Positions 1 to 10,311 of a DNA stretch of 64,000 nt are shown in pieces. Location: positions 1-64,000 of the forward strand of contig JAAYVG010000012.1 of NCBI GenBank assembly GCA_012517285.1, read 5' to 3'. Below the pieces are notes generated by a model. That model saw only the letters and a list, made by a program, of their open reading frames with translations, was not told the DNA's origin and did not search any database. The translations under genes and the position numbers were made by a program. The stretch comes from Elusimicrobiota bacterium. Its GTDB lineage: Bacteria; Elusimicrobiota; Elusimicrobia; Elusimicrobiales; UBA9959. Within the stretch, counting starts at the first letter, position 1; every line of letters begins with the position of its first letter.

Positions 1-1
1 A

Positions 2-1255
2 ATCGACTATAATACAGGTATAACACTATCAACAGGGACATATCAGGTAATAGTTCAGCGTGAAATAAACGGCTCGGTAGTTAACTCAACGCCATTAGAA
101 TTCAGCATAACATATCCTGATATATATAATATAACCCCATCATCAGGGCCAATAGGCGTGCCGTTTACAATAACCGGCGAGGGTTTTGGCAATTATATAA
201 GCGGGAAGACAAATGTGCTGTTTGGTGATACGACGGCATATTTAACATTGTGGACGGATACACAGATAAAAGGGACAGTGCCCGGAACACTATTACCTGG
301 TGAATACACGATAAAAGTTAAAAGGGCAATAAACGGTGGCGAGCAAACATCATTATTTACTGAATTATTTGAAATAACGGTTCCTGTTATAGAAAGCATA
401 ACGCCATCGACACATGCTGTCTTTGGAGAATACACAATAACCGGGCAGAATTTCGGCAATTATGTAATCAATAAAACAAAAGTCCTTGTTAATGACACAA
501 CAAGCTATTTAACCCTCTGGACAGATAATCAGATAAAAGGCAAACTGCCGTATTTAACTGCTGGCAGTTATCCATTAACAGTAGAAAGGGATATAAATGA
601 CGGAGCAATCAGAAGCAACATTATATACATAAACATAATAGAACCTTATATAAACTCAATTAATCCGACAGGCGGTAATCCTGGGACAGAATTCATAATA
701 GGCGGGACAGGATTTGGCAATTATATAAGCGGGAAGACAAATGTGCTGTTTGGTGATACGACGGCATATTTGACATTATGGAGAGATACACAGATAAAAG
801 GCAAGGTTCCACAAATACCAGATGGGACATATTCAATCAAAGCCGAGAGAACAGGAACAGATAACCAGAAAATTCATTCGAATACCATCGAATACACAAT
901 AACTGGAGGTATAGGGACACAAAGCTTTAGAAGTAATATAGGTAGTGAGTTTATTTTAAGGGAGGTATATGTATTTCCAAATCCTGCTAAAAGGAATGAT
1001 AAACCGACATTTCATATAGAATGTGGGATAGCTAACGAAGTAAACATAAAGATATACACGGTATCAGGCAGGATAGCATATGAACACACAATTAGCGGTC
1101 TGCCTCAAATAATAGATGACGGCAATGGCGCAGATTATGCATATGAATGGACGGTAATGGAGAATCTGCCGAGCGGAGTATATTATTACATGGTGGAAGC
1201 CGCTAAGGGCGAAAACAAATTAAAATCTAATGGTAAATTTGCGGTACTGCGGTAG
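2..1255 (+). CDS. IPT/TIG-repeat surface/secreted protein with C-terminal T9SS-like sorting domain (5' partial)
   Basis: Frame open to the window edge (IDYNTGITLSTGTYQVIVQREING... precedes the listed ORF). ~88-aa IPT/TIG-like repeats (ITPSxG..G..FTITGxGFGNYISGKTNVLFGDTTAYLTLWTDTQIKGxVP). C-terminus VYVFPNPAKRNDKPTFHIECG...VNIKIYTVSGRIAYEH...YAYEWTVMENLPSGVYYYMVEA resembles a Por_Secre_tail/type A CTD. Confidence 0.8.
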   Translation: MDYNTGITLSTGTYQVIVQREINGSVVNSTPLEFSITYPDIYNITPSSGPIGVPFTITGEGFGNYISGKTNVLFGDTTAYLTLWTDTQIKGTVPGTLLPGEYTIKVKRAINGGEQTSLFTELFEITVPVIESITPSTHAVFGEYTITGQNFGNYVINKTKVLVNDTTSYLTLWTDNQIKGKLPYLTAGSYPLTVERDINDGAIRSNIIYINIIEPYINSINPTGGNPGTEFIIGGTGFGNYISGKTNVLFGDTTAYLTLWRDTQIKGKVPQIPDGTYSIKAERTGTDNQKIHSNTIEYTITGGIGTQSFRSNIGSEFILREVYVFPNPAKRNDKPTFHIECGIANEVNIKIYTVSGRIAYEHTISGLPQIIDDGNGADYAYEWTVMENLPSGVYYYMVEAAKGENKLKSNGKFAVLR

Positions 1256-1265
1256 CGGAGGGATT

Positions 1266-2168
1266 ATGGTGAAGCGAGCGCTAATAGTATCTTCCATACT
1301 TACTCTGATCTCCGGGCTTCAAGCAGAATATAACATAAACACGACGGCAGACTTCTTAAACATAGGCGTTAGCGCTAGATCATTTGGTATGGGCAATGCA
1401 TCTGTAGCCAATTCAAATGATATAGATGGCATCTGGACAAATCCGGTAAGCATATCCATGTTAGATTCGCCGCAGATAGGAATAATGCACAGCGAATTGT
1501 ATATTGGAACTGACCATAATTTTATAGGTATGGCTTTTCCATTGAAAGCGATAGGAAGCATAGGACTATCGTTGACAAGAATCAGTTATGGCGATATAGA
1601 AGGCAGGGATAAAAGCCGGCAGTCACTCAATAATTACAGCGCGTATGACCAATCCATAAACCTGACATTAACAAGAGCGATAACATCAAAGACAAAGGCA
1701 GGCATAAACTTGAAATCAGTAACAAGTCATATATCTGATGAGGAAGCAAAGTCATTAGTTGTGGATTTAGGGATGAGTTATGGATTTGGTAAAAATTTTA
1801 AAATAGGAATGACAGCTAGAAATATAGGCAGCGGGCTGAGGTATATAGACAGGAGCGAAAAACTTCCTTTTTCGATAACATTGGGTATGATGTATAATAT
1901 TATTAGCGGTTTTGAATTAGCGATGGATATAACCAGATTAATATATGACAGAGAAAACATCATAAATATAGGCAGTGAATACAGATTGATGGACGGATTT
2001 TATCTGAGAGCAGGATATATGAATAGCGCTTATATGGATGGCAAGATGGGTAGTATTATAACGAGTGGCGTAGGCATTAAGTTTATAGGGATCGAGATAG
2101 ACTGGGCGATGAGTCCTCAGAGTGAATTAGGCAGGATGCAGAGGTTGTCAATAAAAAAGAAGTTTTAG
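1266..2168 (+). CDS. PorV/PorQ-like (UPF0164-type) outer membrane beta-barrel protein
   Basis: Signal peptide then DFLNIGVSARSFGMGNASVANSNDIDGIWTNPVSISML, matching the PorV/UPF0164 N-terminal pattern (GxxARxxGMGxAxVAxxxDxxxxxxNPAxL). ATG at 1266 has an upstream GGAGGG; the ORF-track start at 1230 overlaps the previous gene. Confidence 0.75.
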   Translation: MVKRALIVSSILTLISGLQAEYNINTTADFLNIGVSARSFGMGNASVANSNDIDGIWTNPVSISMLDSPQIGIMHSELYIGTDHNFIGMAFPLKAIGSIGLSLTRISYGDIEGRDKSRQSLNNYSAYDQSINLTLTRAITSKTKAGINLKSVTSHISDEEAKSLVVDLGMSYGFGKNFKIGMTARNIGSGLRYIDRSEKLPFSITLGMMYNIISGFELAMDITRLIYDRENIINIGSEYRLMDGFYLRAGYMNSAYMDGKMGSIITSGVGIKFIGIEIDWAMSPQSELGRMQRLSIKKKF

Positions 2169-2297
2169 ATAGAGGGCAGTGAAAAAGTCTGTCTGCAATA
2201 GAAAAACAAAAGTGAGAAGTGTATTATTTACCATAACGGTATAACGCCAGAAACAGACCGACGCAGTTCGAATATAAAGTATTAGAGAGTTATAGTT

Positions 2298-2585
2298 ATG
2301 AATAAAGATAATTTCGTTTATGACGGTAATGGCGAGAGACTTGATATCTATTCTCAATTCTCAAGAGAGTTCATAAAGAAATATATAAACAGTGGCAGCG
2401 TGATGGTTAACGGAAAAAAGCCGAGCAATCGCTAATTCTAAAATCCCAAGATAAAATAAATATTATTTTGAATGATAGAGCCGATGATTTAAAATTCAAC
2501 CTTTCAGATATTAAGATCTATGAAGATAAGGATATTTTTGAAAGCCCGCAAAGCCAATGTAGTGCCCATGAAAAAGCGGCATTTT
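2298..2585 (+). pseudogene. Degraded RluD-like pseudouridine synthase N-terminal (S4) fragment
   Basis: MNKDNFVYDGNGERLDIYSQFSREFIKKYINSGSVMVNGKKPSNR* then, after a stop, KSQDKINIILNDRADDLKFNLSDIKIYEDKDIF and a shifted K-ANVV-like remnant. Resembles RluD RLDxFL..SR..IqklIkxGxVxVNGK...L...DIxIxYEDxDxxVVNKPAnVVVH; no catalytic domain follows. Confidence 0.5.
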
Positions 2586-2696
2586 AAAATTCCCCTATGA
2601 AAAAAGTTTTTTTATCTTAAAAAATGCGCAAGTCTGGTGTTTGTTGTATAAAACTTTTTCCTGGCTGTGTCTCAATACATATATCAAAAAAATAAG

Positions 2697-3737
2697 CTAT
2701 ATCATTCTTTTCTTATACATTATACCTGCGCATAGTGATATGAATATCGTATGAGGGATTATCAGTATCATTGGGGATGAGACAAGTTCAAGATCACCGA
2801 GCCTTTTTGACACTATCAAAACTGACCACATAAGAAGTGATGCAATGAGAGCCAGAGATATGGAAATGCTTTTGTTTCTGATCATGGATGTTTGAGCTAT
2901 TATAAAGGCAGCGAGAACAACTGTAATGTTTAAAAAGATCATTGCTAATTTAAAATATATGTAGTTAAATTCATACACTGGATTGAGGGAAAGCCTCCTG
3001 AGTTTTAGTGCTCTAATGAGAAGATCATATATGCTGTATGAGTTCGCATCGTTTAATTTTTCAATGAATATATCATCAGTGCCCGGGAGTGATGACACCT
3101 CCAAGGATTCAAAAGTTGATATCTTTATATCATACTCAAGATTCTTATCCTTTATGATAACCCCGTGTTTCACATCCCATATATTCTTATCATCATTCCA
3201 TGTCATGGAGCTAGCCTTTATTATAAATTTTTTTGACTCATCCTCAATATATACATCACTCATCTGATATTTGTTTTTAACATCAGATGCCATAAAATAT
3301 ACTCCATTAACCTTTATGTATGAGCTTAATATCTCGTTTTTCCTATTCTCGGCTCTTTTGTAAAGAGTGGCCACAAAAGGGTCAATAAAAAATATTGAAA
3401 GCAGTATGATCATCAGTGATGAGATGATAAGTGGTGATAAAAATACTGTCCTTCTGTATCCTGAGGCATAGACTGCCCTGTCCTCATTGTTTGCTGATAT
3501 GCTTGAAAAAAACATTATTGTAGCTATCAGTGTTATAAATGGAAGGACAAGATATATAAAGTATGGCGTTTGAAGGATTGCGGTTTTTAATGATGTTGAA
3601 AAATCTATGTTCTTTTTTGCAAGCTGGTTGGCTGTCTCAAAGAGATTTATTATAAAAACAAATATTGATACAACAGTAAACGATGATAGAAAGTAGCTTA
3701 AAAATTTTTTGATAATATATTTTGTAAGTATTTTCAT
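2697..3737 (-). CDS. LptF/LptG (YjgP/YjgQ) family LPS export permease
   Basis: MKILTKYIIKKFLSYFLSSFTVVSIFVFIINLFETANQLAKKN, TM topology and paired arrangement with the next gene. Confidence 0.85.
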   Translation of the reverse strand: MKILTKYIIKKFLSYFLSSFTVVSIFVFIINLFETANQLAKKNIDFSTSLKTAILQTPYFIYLVLPFITLIATIMFFSSISANNEDRAVYASGYRRTVFLSPLIISSLMIILLSIFFIDPFVATLYKRAENRKNEILSSYIKVNGVYFMASDVKNKYQMSDVYIEDESKKFIIKASSMTWNDDKNIWDVKHGVIIKDKNLEYDIKISTFESLEVSSLPGTDDIFIEKLNDANSYSIYDLLIRALKLRRLSLNPVYEFNYIYFKLAMIFLNITVVLAAFIIAQTSMIRNKSISISLALIASLLMWSVLIVSKRLGDLELVSSPMILIIPHTIFISLCAGIMYKKRMI

Positions 3738-4834
3738 TTGTGTTCAAGCTTCCCAAACCATATATAAAAAAAACATAAAGACATTATAATTAGAGGCAAA
3801 AAGTTTATGTAAGGAAAAAGACTATGATTCTTTCTTATCATCAGAGAGCATAATATATCTCCAAGATAGTAGAATATTATTATACCAACACTTATGATAA
3901 AACTGAAGTATTTGCTTTCCTTTTCATAATAGAAGGCAAAGGCTAATGAAAGAAGTGCCAGTATTAATATGGATAGATCTGTAGTAAAACGAGAGACAAG
4001 CTCTTCTCTCATACCAAAGATCTGATCTCTATCACCGATATGTTTTATCTGGTTCAGGATATCATTGGTTCGAAGGTATTTGGGTGGTATAGAGTATGTT
4101 TTCTCGTTGACTTCAAATGGAATAAAGGTCATATATTCTTTAAACATACCTGCATTATAAATGCTGTAATTATTTCTATCTATGGCTGATATCCTGCCAT
4201 CAATAAGATTTATCTTTATTCCCTGCTCCTTTAGAATTTCAAAGTATCCCTTTTGAGCAGATATTTTTACAAAGGATTTTAAACTGTTATTATTATCCAT
4301 ATCTCTATAAAGTATTACATTGCTCATCTCATTATCTGTTATTGAGGATGCATATATTGTAAAAGATGATATGGAGTCAAATGAGTTTGGCTTGATGTTT
4401 ATGTTTGTTATCCTGTTTGTCATTGTCCTTAATGATTCCCTTGACTTGAGGCTATAAACAGGGGAGATTGAGTTGTTGAGTATTGAAAAAAATATAAAAA
4501 GAAAGAATGAGAATATAAAGAAAAGTCTTGATATATCACGGTAGGAAAATCCTCCAACCCTTATGGCTATTATCTCTCCCCTTGCAGATAGCTCTCCAAC
4601 AGAAAAAAAGATTGAAAATATAAAAGAGAATGGTATGGATGTTTCAAGTATGGATGGTATGAGGTAGAACAACATCCTTGCAAGATAGTAAAGCGATATC
4701 CCCTGCATTATTCCCTTTTTGCTTATTGTCTGTATAAATGAGAATATAAAAAAGATACCTGTAAAGGCGAGCAATGAAATAAAAAAAAACCTTATAAAAT
4801 ACCTAAAAAATAATTTTTCTATCTTGAGCAGCAT
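3734..4834 (-). CDS. LptF/LptG (YjgP/YjgQ) family permease
   Basis: N-terminal TM, GELSARGEIIAIRVGGFSYRDISR (LptFG-type motif), 4-nt overlap with the downstream permease. Confidence 0.85.
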   Translation of the reverse strand: MLLKIEKLFFRYFIRFFFISLLAFTGIFFIFSFIQTISKKGIMQGISLYYLARMLFYLIPSILETSIPFSFIFSIFFSVGELSARGEIIAIRVGGFSYRDISRLFFIFSFFLFIFFSILNNSISPVYSLKSRESLRTMTNRITNINIKPNSFDSISSFTIYASSITDNEMSNVILYRDMDNNNSLKSFVKISAQKGYFEILKEQGIKINLIDGRISAIDRNNYSIYNAGMFKEYMTFIPFEVNEKTYSIPPKYLRTNDILNQIKHIGDRDQIFGMREELVSRFTTDLSILILALLSLAFAFYYEKESKYFSFIISVGIIIFYYLGDILCSLMIRKNHSLFPYINFLPLIIMSLCFFYIWFGKLEHK

Positions 4835-4995
4835 ATTTATTTAATAAACTTAATAACTATTATATATAATTTATTTATATATAAGAGGCTCGCTCGGTTA
4901 GGATTTTATTAAATTTCCTGATGAAATCTAATAACAGAGAGGAGGTTCGTATCAATTTTATTATTTAATTGCTGAGTTGTGATTACAGTTAATTT

Positions 4996-7900
4996 ATGCC
5001 TAAATTGTTGTTTATATGGTTTTTTTTTATATTCAATTCTAATCTCTTTTCATTTGATTTCAATGATTTTTTGAACAGCGTATCTGATTATGATGATCTC
5101 AATGCTAAAACAAGTGATTATATAAAGATAGACGATGTTATAAAGAGTGATAACAAAGAAATTAATACTGAAAAAGATTATAATGATTATGATGACTGGG
5201 ATTATGCACCTGATAAATGGAATAGCTTTGTTAACAGGCTTGAAAATGGTGAGATAAATTTTAATGATAAGGAGAGTGTTTCAGTCTCTACTGTTACACT
5301 TTCAACAGCACCGGTTTCACTGCCACCTCAGGTTGAGTTCCTTGATAGCGGAACATCGCTTAATGTTACAGGAAGAAAGGTTATCGGAATCAACTATTCA
5401 GGCAAAAAATATATCAATCCTCAAACCAATGTTACAAGAGAGAAGTCAACAAGCCTTTTTGATATAACACAGGAGCTTCAGATAAGGATGCAGGGGAAGG
5501 TTGGTGATAAGATAAATGTTAATGTTGATTATGATGACACAAAAAGCGATAAACAGGATATATCAATAACCTATCAGGGCGATCCTCAGGAGGTGGTCCA
5601 GAACATATCATTTGGTGATATAGATCTATCTCTTCCTGCCACAGAGTTCGTATCATATAACAAACAGCTTTTTGGAATAAGGGCTGATATAAAAACTGGT
5701 GGTTTTAAAAGCACATTCATAGGCTCAAGAACCAAGGGCGAGACCAAGACAAAGCAGTTTATTGGCAACACTCAGTTCCAGTCGACAAATCTTTCAGACA
5801 CATCATATATAAGGCGAAAATACTATGACATAACATTCGGTGATATAACAAGACTTCCTATTAAGGCTGGCAGTGAAAAGATTTATATAGATCAGCAGAC
5901 TAATCAGGTTGTTGACAACATAATCATATCATCAATAACTGCTTATGACCTTGTCTCTGGTGCTTCATACTCTGGGAGATTTAAGCTTTTGACCCGTGGT
6001 ATAGATTATACAATAGATTATAATAAAGGACTTGTTACATTAGCACAGACTCTTAACTCTGTTGATGTTCTGATAGTTGATTATCAGAACTACAGCGGTA
6101 GCTGGCTCCATGATGAGGGAACTTTCGGCTACAAACTTTTAAAAACATATAATGACATATATATAACTGGTTCTGGAGAAAAGGGCTGGAACAACGAAGT
6201 AAAGACATATTATTATATTGGTCAAACAAACATAGTAAGGGATGATGGCCATGGGAATTTTACTTTAAAGGTTCAGAATCTAAACAAACAGGATATAGGT
6301 GCTTCATTAAATCCTCCACAGAAATATCCTGATAATATAGAGGTGGACTTTGAGCAGGGAATAGTTCACCTTTTAAGTCCTTTTGGTTCTGAGGCAGATC
6401 CAACTATACCTGATCCTTTAACATATTCTCAAAGCCCTGTTTCAAACAGGATTATTCATATTGAGTACTATTATAAATTAAAGACTTTTATGATTGAATC
6501 AGGCATAGTTTTAAACTCTGAAATCATAAAGGTGGATGGGGTCAAGCTTACTAAGAATGTTGATTACTATATAGACTATGACTCAGGTTTTATAACCTTT
6601 TATAACACAGATAAGATAGGCCAGACAAGCGTTATAGATATGGTTTATGAGGTTTCACCATTTGGAAACTCATCACAGACACTTGCAGGTGGAAGGGTTT
6701 CATACGATATATCAAACAGTGTGAGCCTTGGGGCCACCGCCATATATCAGGGATCAAGTAAGTCAAAGAGTGCTCCAATGATAACAGATCTTGCATCAAG
6801 CCTCTTGGTTTATGATGGTGATATGCAGATAAAAAACCTTAATATCTTTGGTATGAGGACATCCCTCTCTGGTGAGATGGCTCAGTCAAAGTTAAATCCA
6901 AATATAAACGATTATGCAATCATAGACAATATGGAGGGGGTAAAGCAGGAGGACAGTGCATCAATGGATAAAAATTATTGGTATATAGCATCAAATCCTT
7001 CAAACATACCATCTCATACTGATTCTATAAACTGGGATACTGAGGAGATAAACTCAAGGGATATAAATCCAAATTCACCAACTGATTCAAAACAGAGTGT
7101 CCTTGTCATAAACTATGATTTCAGTGTATCAACGGAGGTTTCACTTACTTATGTTTTCTCAAAAACAGGGCTTGACTTCACTCAGAAAAACTCATTTGAA
7201 ATGACGGTTGTAGGCGATAACAATACTGCTGGGCCTGATGTAAACCTTCATTTTGGAGATGTTAATGAAGACTCAGATCAGTCAGGAGGAATGACTCTCG
7301 TATGTTCCGGTGGCAATATACTCTATGGTGCACCTAAAACTGAGGATATAAACTGTGATAACATCCTATCCCCTTCAGAGGATAATGGCTGGGAGTATTA
7401 TTATAACTACTCAGGCAGTGTTTCTACCAGAAGATTCGGTTCCAAGAATGGTATTATAGACACTCAGGACCTTGATGGCAATGGAAGGATGGATGCTCAA
7501 AACCCTTGGGTTGGTGGTGATTATGGTTATCTAACAAATACGAAGTTTATTGATATAACAGCTGGTGGCGGCACTTACACAAACAATATAAACTTTTCAA
7601 ATTGGCATAACCTTGTATATCCTGTTGTTATAGCATCAAGCGATTCATATAAGTGGTCCAATATAAAAGAAGTGAGGATATCACTCAAAAAATCATCACT
7701 CACTCCAGTAAGGGGAAGAATAAAAATAGCAAGGATTGCAGCTGTTGGAAATACATGGAATGTCTTTTTATCGACCTATACATCTGAGAATATAAAGGTT
7801 CTTGCTGTTAACAACATAGATAATACAGATTACACGCCGATATATAATGTTGGTGGTGAGATATCAGGTATATATGAAGACCTTTATGGTAGTGTCTCGA

Positions 7901-10293
7901 GCCAGAAGAGTGATACTGGTGATAAAACTATATCAGAACAGTCAATATCAATAAACTTTTCAAGTGTTACCAAGGATTCAAGAAACTATATATACCGAAA
8001 ATTTTCTAATTCAATAGATATATCTCAGCATAAAAGATTGAGGTTTATGGTTTACAATGGTAAGGACAATGGCTCTCTAAGATTTTATTTAAAGTTAGGT
8101 GATGAAAACAATTATTATAAGGTCTCAGTTCCACTTGACAACACAACGATTGGCTGGAGGGTATATAACATAGATCAAAACGATGAGAACAATGATGGGG
8201 TTGCTGAGACATGGTCAGCAGGCTTTCCTGTTAAGATATCTACCTCAGGAACAGTGTCACTCCAACAGATACCACAGATAATAGCCGGTGTGGAGGTAAG
8301 CGACAACGACACCAATTCTTATAGTGGGATGATCTACCTCAATGAGATACATCTTTCAAATCCTATAACAAGAACAGGAAGTGCAAGGAAGGTTTCTGGT
8401 GATTTTGAGATACCTGGATTTATGACATTTGGTGGGAAGCACAGATATGTTGACAGGGCATTTATGACCCCGGTAAGTGCTGTAACAAATCAGGACAATG
8501 AACAGAACACTGGATATCTGAATCTTTTAAAACCAGCATTTTTCCCAACAAGTTATACATATTCAAGACAGAACACAAACACACCAAATGTATATCTAAC
8601 TGGGAATAACAATCTTGTCAATATGCTTCAGAACGGTAAAGTAAAAAAACAGGATATAACTGCTCAGGGATTGCTTAGCCTGTGGATATTTCCAAAGACC
8701 AATCTCAACTATACAAACAATAACGTTAAATATGATCTTATAAACAGAGAGGATAACAAAAACACATACACAGCCTCCACAAACTATCAGCCTCCTTTGA
8801 ATCTTTTTATCATTCCAAAGAACATAAATTTTTCATACACCTACATAGATAACAAGGTGGAATATCTTCCGCCTTACATATCTACTTCCGACTACTATGA
8901 TACCTATGAAAAGACATACAGTTATTCCACAAGATTTGATCTGGAGCCGGTAAGTTTCTGGAAGATAACACCATCCTATTCGTTGAGCAAGGTTAATGAA
9001 ACAAGAATTAATCTTTATGATACATCAAATCCTTTTGGATATCCAAAATCAATGCAGCAGAGTGCTGGCTTTGATTCAAGCTTGAAGCTCTTTAAATGGT
9101 TCAATCCGTCGTTTAATTATTCAGTGACAACCAATGAAAACAACAATCTTAGCATAACAACAGTGACATTGGCACAACAGAGCACAACATATAATCCCGG
9201 TGATATAAAAACAGTGAACAGAAATGCTCAGGGCTCTGTTAATCTTTCAATAAATATAAATGATCTTTTGCCTAAATCAAAGCTTTTGAGATCTATGATA
9301 ATAACATCAAACTATCAGCTTCAGGATGGAGATGTATGGCAGAATGTCGAAAAGGATTATAATTCAAAGAACAAACTCTGGATAAGGACACCATTAAAAC
9401 CAAAAAATCCTTTTGCTCAAAGGACATCTGCAACAATCAGAGACAGCTATAACTCGACATTGCGATGGCAACCTTTTGAGTCGTTTGTCTTTAACACAAG
9501 ATGGAAATCACTTTCAACCATACTAATAACAAATAATTATAACTACTCTGTTCAGAAAAACTATACAAACGATGTCTATACTGAAACTGTTAATAAAACC
9601 CTACCAGATCTGGTATTTACGGTATCTCAGTTAGAGTATCTAACAGGTTTAAAGAGATGGGCATCGGATATAACAATGAACATAAAATATTCATACAACA
9701 CAAATGAGGTTATAAAAACGAGTCTTGATAAAACAAACTCTTTTGGCACGGACCTGAGGTTCAATCTGTTGAATTATATCAACACATATATGACTTACAA
9801 TAATAAGACGACAGAGAAGAGGGATCTAACTATCAACCAGATAACAGGATATACAAAAAATCAAACATTTTCAGTTCAGGGGACATTTGATGTGAAACAA
9901 TATAGATTTACACCCAAGCTTGATTACTCAAACGATTATGCGGAATCAACATTAAAAACAGTTACATCAAATACAACAATTATAACACCATCAGTCCTCA
10001 TCAAAACAGATTTTAGACTGCCCAAAAAGTTTAAACTACCATTTTTAAATGAGATGATGCTTGATAACAGAATAATATGGACAAACAGTATAAGCTATTC
10101 AATTAAAAAATCACCAGTGTCTGTCAGTGACAATAACAGATTGTTTTCTATTAACTCAACCGCTGATATAGAACCGAGCCAGAATCTAAGAATAAGCTTT
10201 AACCTTCTTATTCAGAGATATTGGAGCAAATACCTTAAAGAAGATGATTACCTCTCATATCAGATAGGAACTAATATGATACTTCAGTTCTAA
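4996..10293 (+). CDS. sprA: SprA-like T9SS outer-membrane translocon / cell surface protein
   Basis: 1765 aa with signal peptide. SprA-type segments: FDITQELQIRMQGKVGDKINVNVDYDDTKSDKQDISITYQGDPQEVVQNISFGDIDLSLP..FVSYNKQLFGIRADIKTG, YAIIDNMEGVKQ, and APKTEDINCDNILSPSEDNGWEYYYNYSG (cf. TEDINxDNTLxExE). C-terminal beta-strand-rich barrel. Confidence 0.85.
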   Translation: MPKLLFIWFFFIFNSNLFSFDFNDFLNSVSDYDDLNAKTSDYIKIDDVIKSDNKEINTEKDYNDYDDWDYAPDKWNSFVNRLENGEINFNDKESVSVSTVTLSTAPVSLPPQVEFLDSGTSLNVTGRKVIGINYSGKKYINPQTNVTREKSTSLFDITQELQIRMQGKVGDKINVNVDYDDTKSDKQDISITYQGDPQEVVQNISFGDIDLSLPATEFVSYNKQLFGIRADIKTGGFKSTFIGSRTKGETKTKQFIGNTQFQSTNLSDTSYIRRKYYDITFGDITRLPIKAGSEKIYIDQQTNQVVDNIIISSITAYDLVSGASYSGRFKLLTRGIDYTIDYNKGLVTLAQTLNSVDVLIVDYQNYSGSWLHDEGTFGYKLLKTYNDIYITGSGEKGWNNEVKTYYYIGQTNIVRDDGHGNFTLKVQNLNKQDIGASLNPPQKYPDNIEVDFEQGIVHLLSPFGSEADPTIPDPLTYSQSPVSNRIIHIEYYYKLKTFMIESGIVLNSEIIKVDGVKLTKNVDYYIDYDSGFITFYNTDKIGQTSVIDMVYEVSPFGNSSQTLAGGRVSYDISNSVSLGATAIYQGSSKSKSAPMITDLASSLLVYDGDMQIKNLNIFGMRTSLSGEMAQSKLNPNINDYAIIDNMEGVKQEDSASMDKNYWYIASNPSNIPSHTDSINWDTEEINSRDINPNSPTDSKQSVLVINYDFSVSTEVSLTYVFSKTGLDFTQKNSFEMTVVGDNNTAGPDVNLHFGDVNEDSDQSGGMTLVCSGGNILYGAPKTEDINCDNILSPSEDNGWEYYYNYSGSVSTRRFGSKNGIIDTQDLDGNGRMDAQNPWVGGDYGYLTNTKFIDITAGGGTYTNNINFSNWHNLVYPVVIASSDSYKWSNIKEVRISLKKSSLTPVRGRIKIARIAAVGNTWNVFLSTYTSENIKVLAVNNIDNTDYTPIYNVGGEISGIYEDLYGSVSSQKSDTGDKTISEQSISINFSSVTKDSRNYIYRKFSNSIDISQHKRLRFMVYNGKDNGSLRFYLKLGDENNYYKVSVPLDNTTIGWRVYNIDQNDENNDGVAETWSAGFPVKISTSGTVSLQQIPQIIAGVEVSDNDTNSYSGMIYLNEIHLSNPITRTGSARKVSGDFEIPGFMTFGGKHRYVDRAFMTPVSAVTNQDNEQNTGYLNLLKPAFFPTSYTYSRQNTNTPNVYLTGNNNLVNMLQNGKVKKQDITAQGLLSLWIFPKTNLNYTNNNVKYDLINREDNKNTYTASTNYQPPLNLFIIPKNINFSYTYIDNKVEYLPPYISTSDYYDTYEKTYSYSTRFDLEPVSFWKITPSYSLSKVNETRINLYDTSNPFGYPKSMQQSAGFDSSLKLFKWFNPSFNYSVTTNENNNLSITTVTLAQQSTTYNPGDIKTVNRNAQGSVNLSININDLLPKSKLLRSMIITSNYQLQDGDVWQNVEKDYNSKNKLWIRTPLKPKNPFAQRTSATIRDSYNSTLRWQPFESFVFNTRWKSLSTILITNNYNYSVQKNYTNDVYTETVNKTLPDLVFTVSQLEYLTGLKRWASDITMNIKYSYNTNEVIKTSLDKTNSFGTDLRFNLLNYINTYMTYNNKTTEKRDLTINQITGYTKNQTFSVQGTFDVKQYRFTPKLDYSNDYAESTLKTVTSNTTIITPSVLIKTDFRLPKKFKLPFLNEMMLDNRIIWTNSISYSIKKSPVSVSDNNRLFSINSTADIEPSQNLRISFNLLIQRYWSKYLKEDDYLSYQIGTNMILQF

Positions 10294-10311
10294 AATGTTA
10301 AAATATAATAT

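Noticed and set aside
7260-7540. Asp/Asn-rich loops in the SprA-like protein (DINCDNILSPSED, DTQDLDGNGRMD) as dockerin domains
   Set aside because: Similar Asp-rich segments (TEDINxDNTL) occur within SprA proteins themselves; no duplicated dockerin pair.
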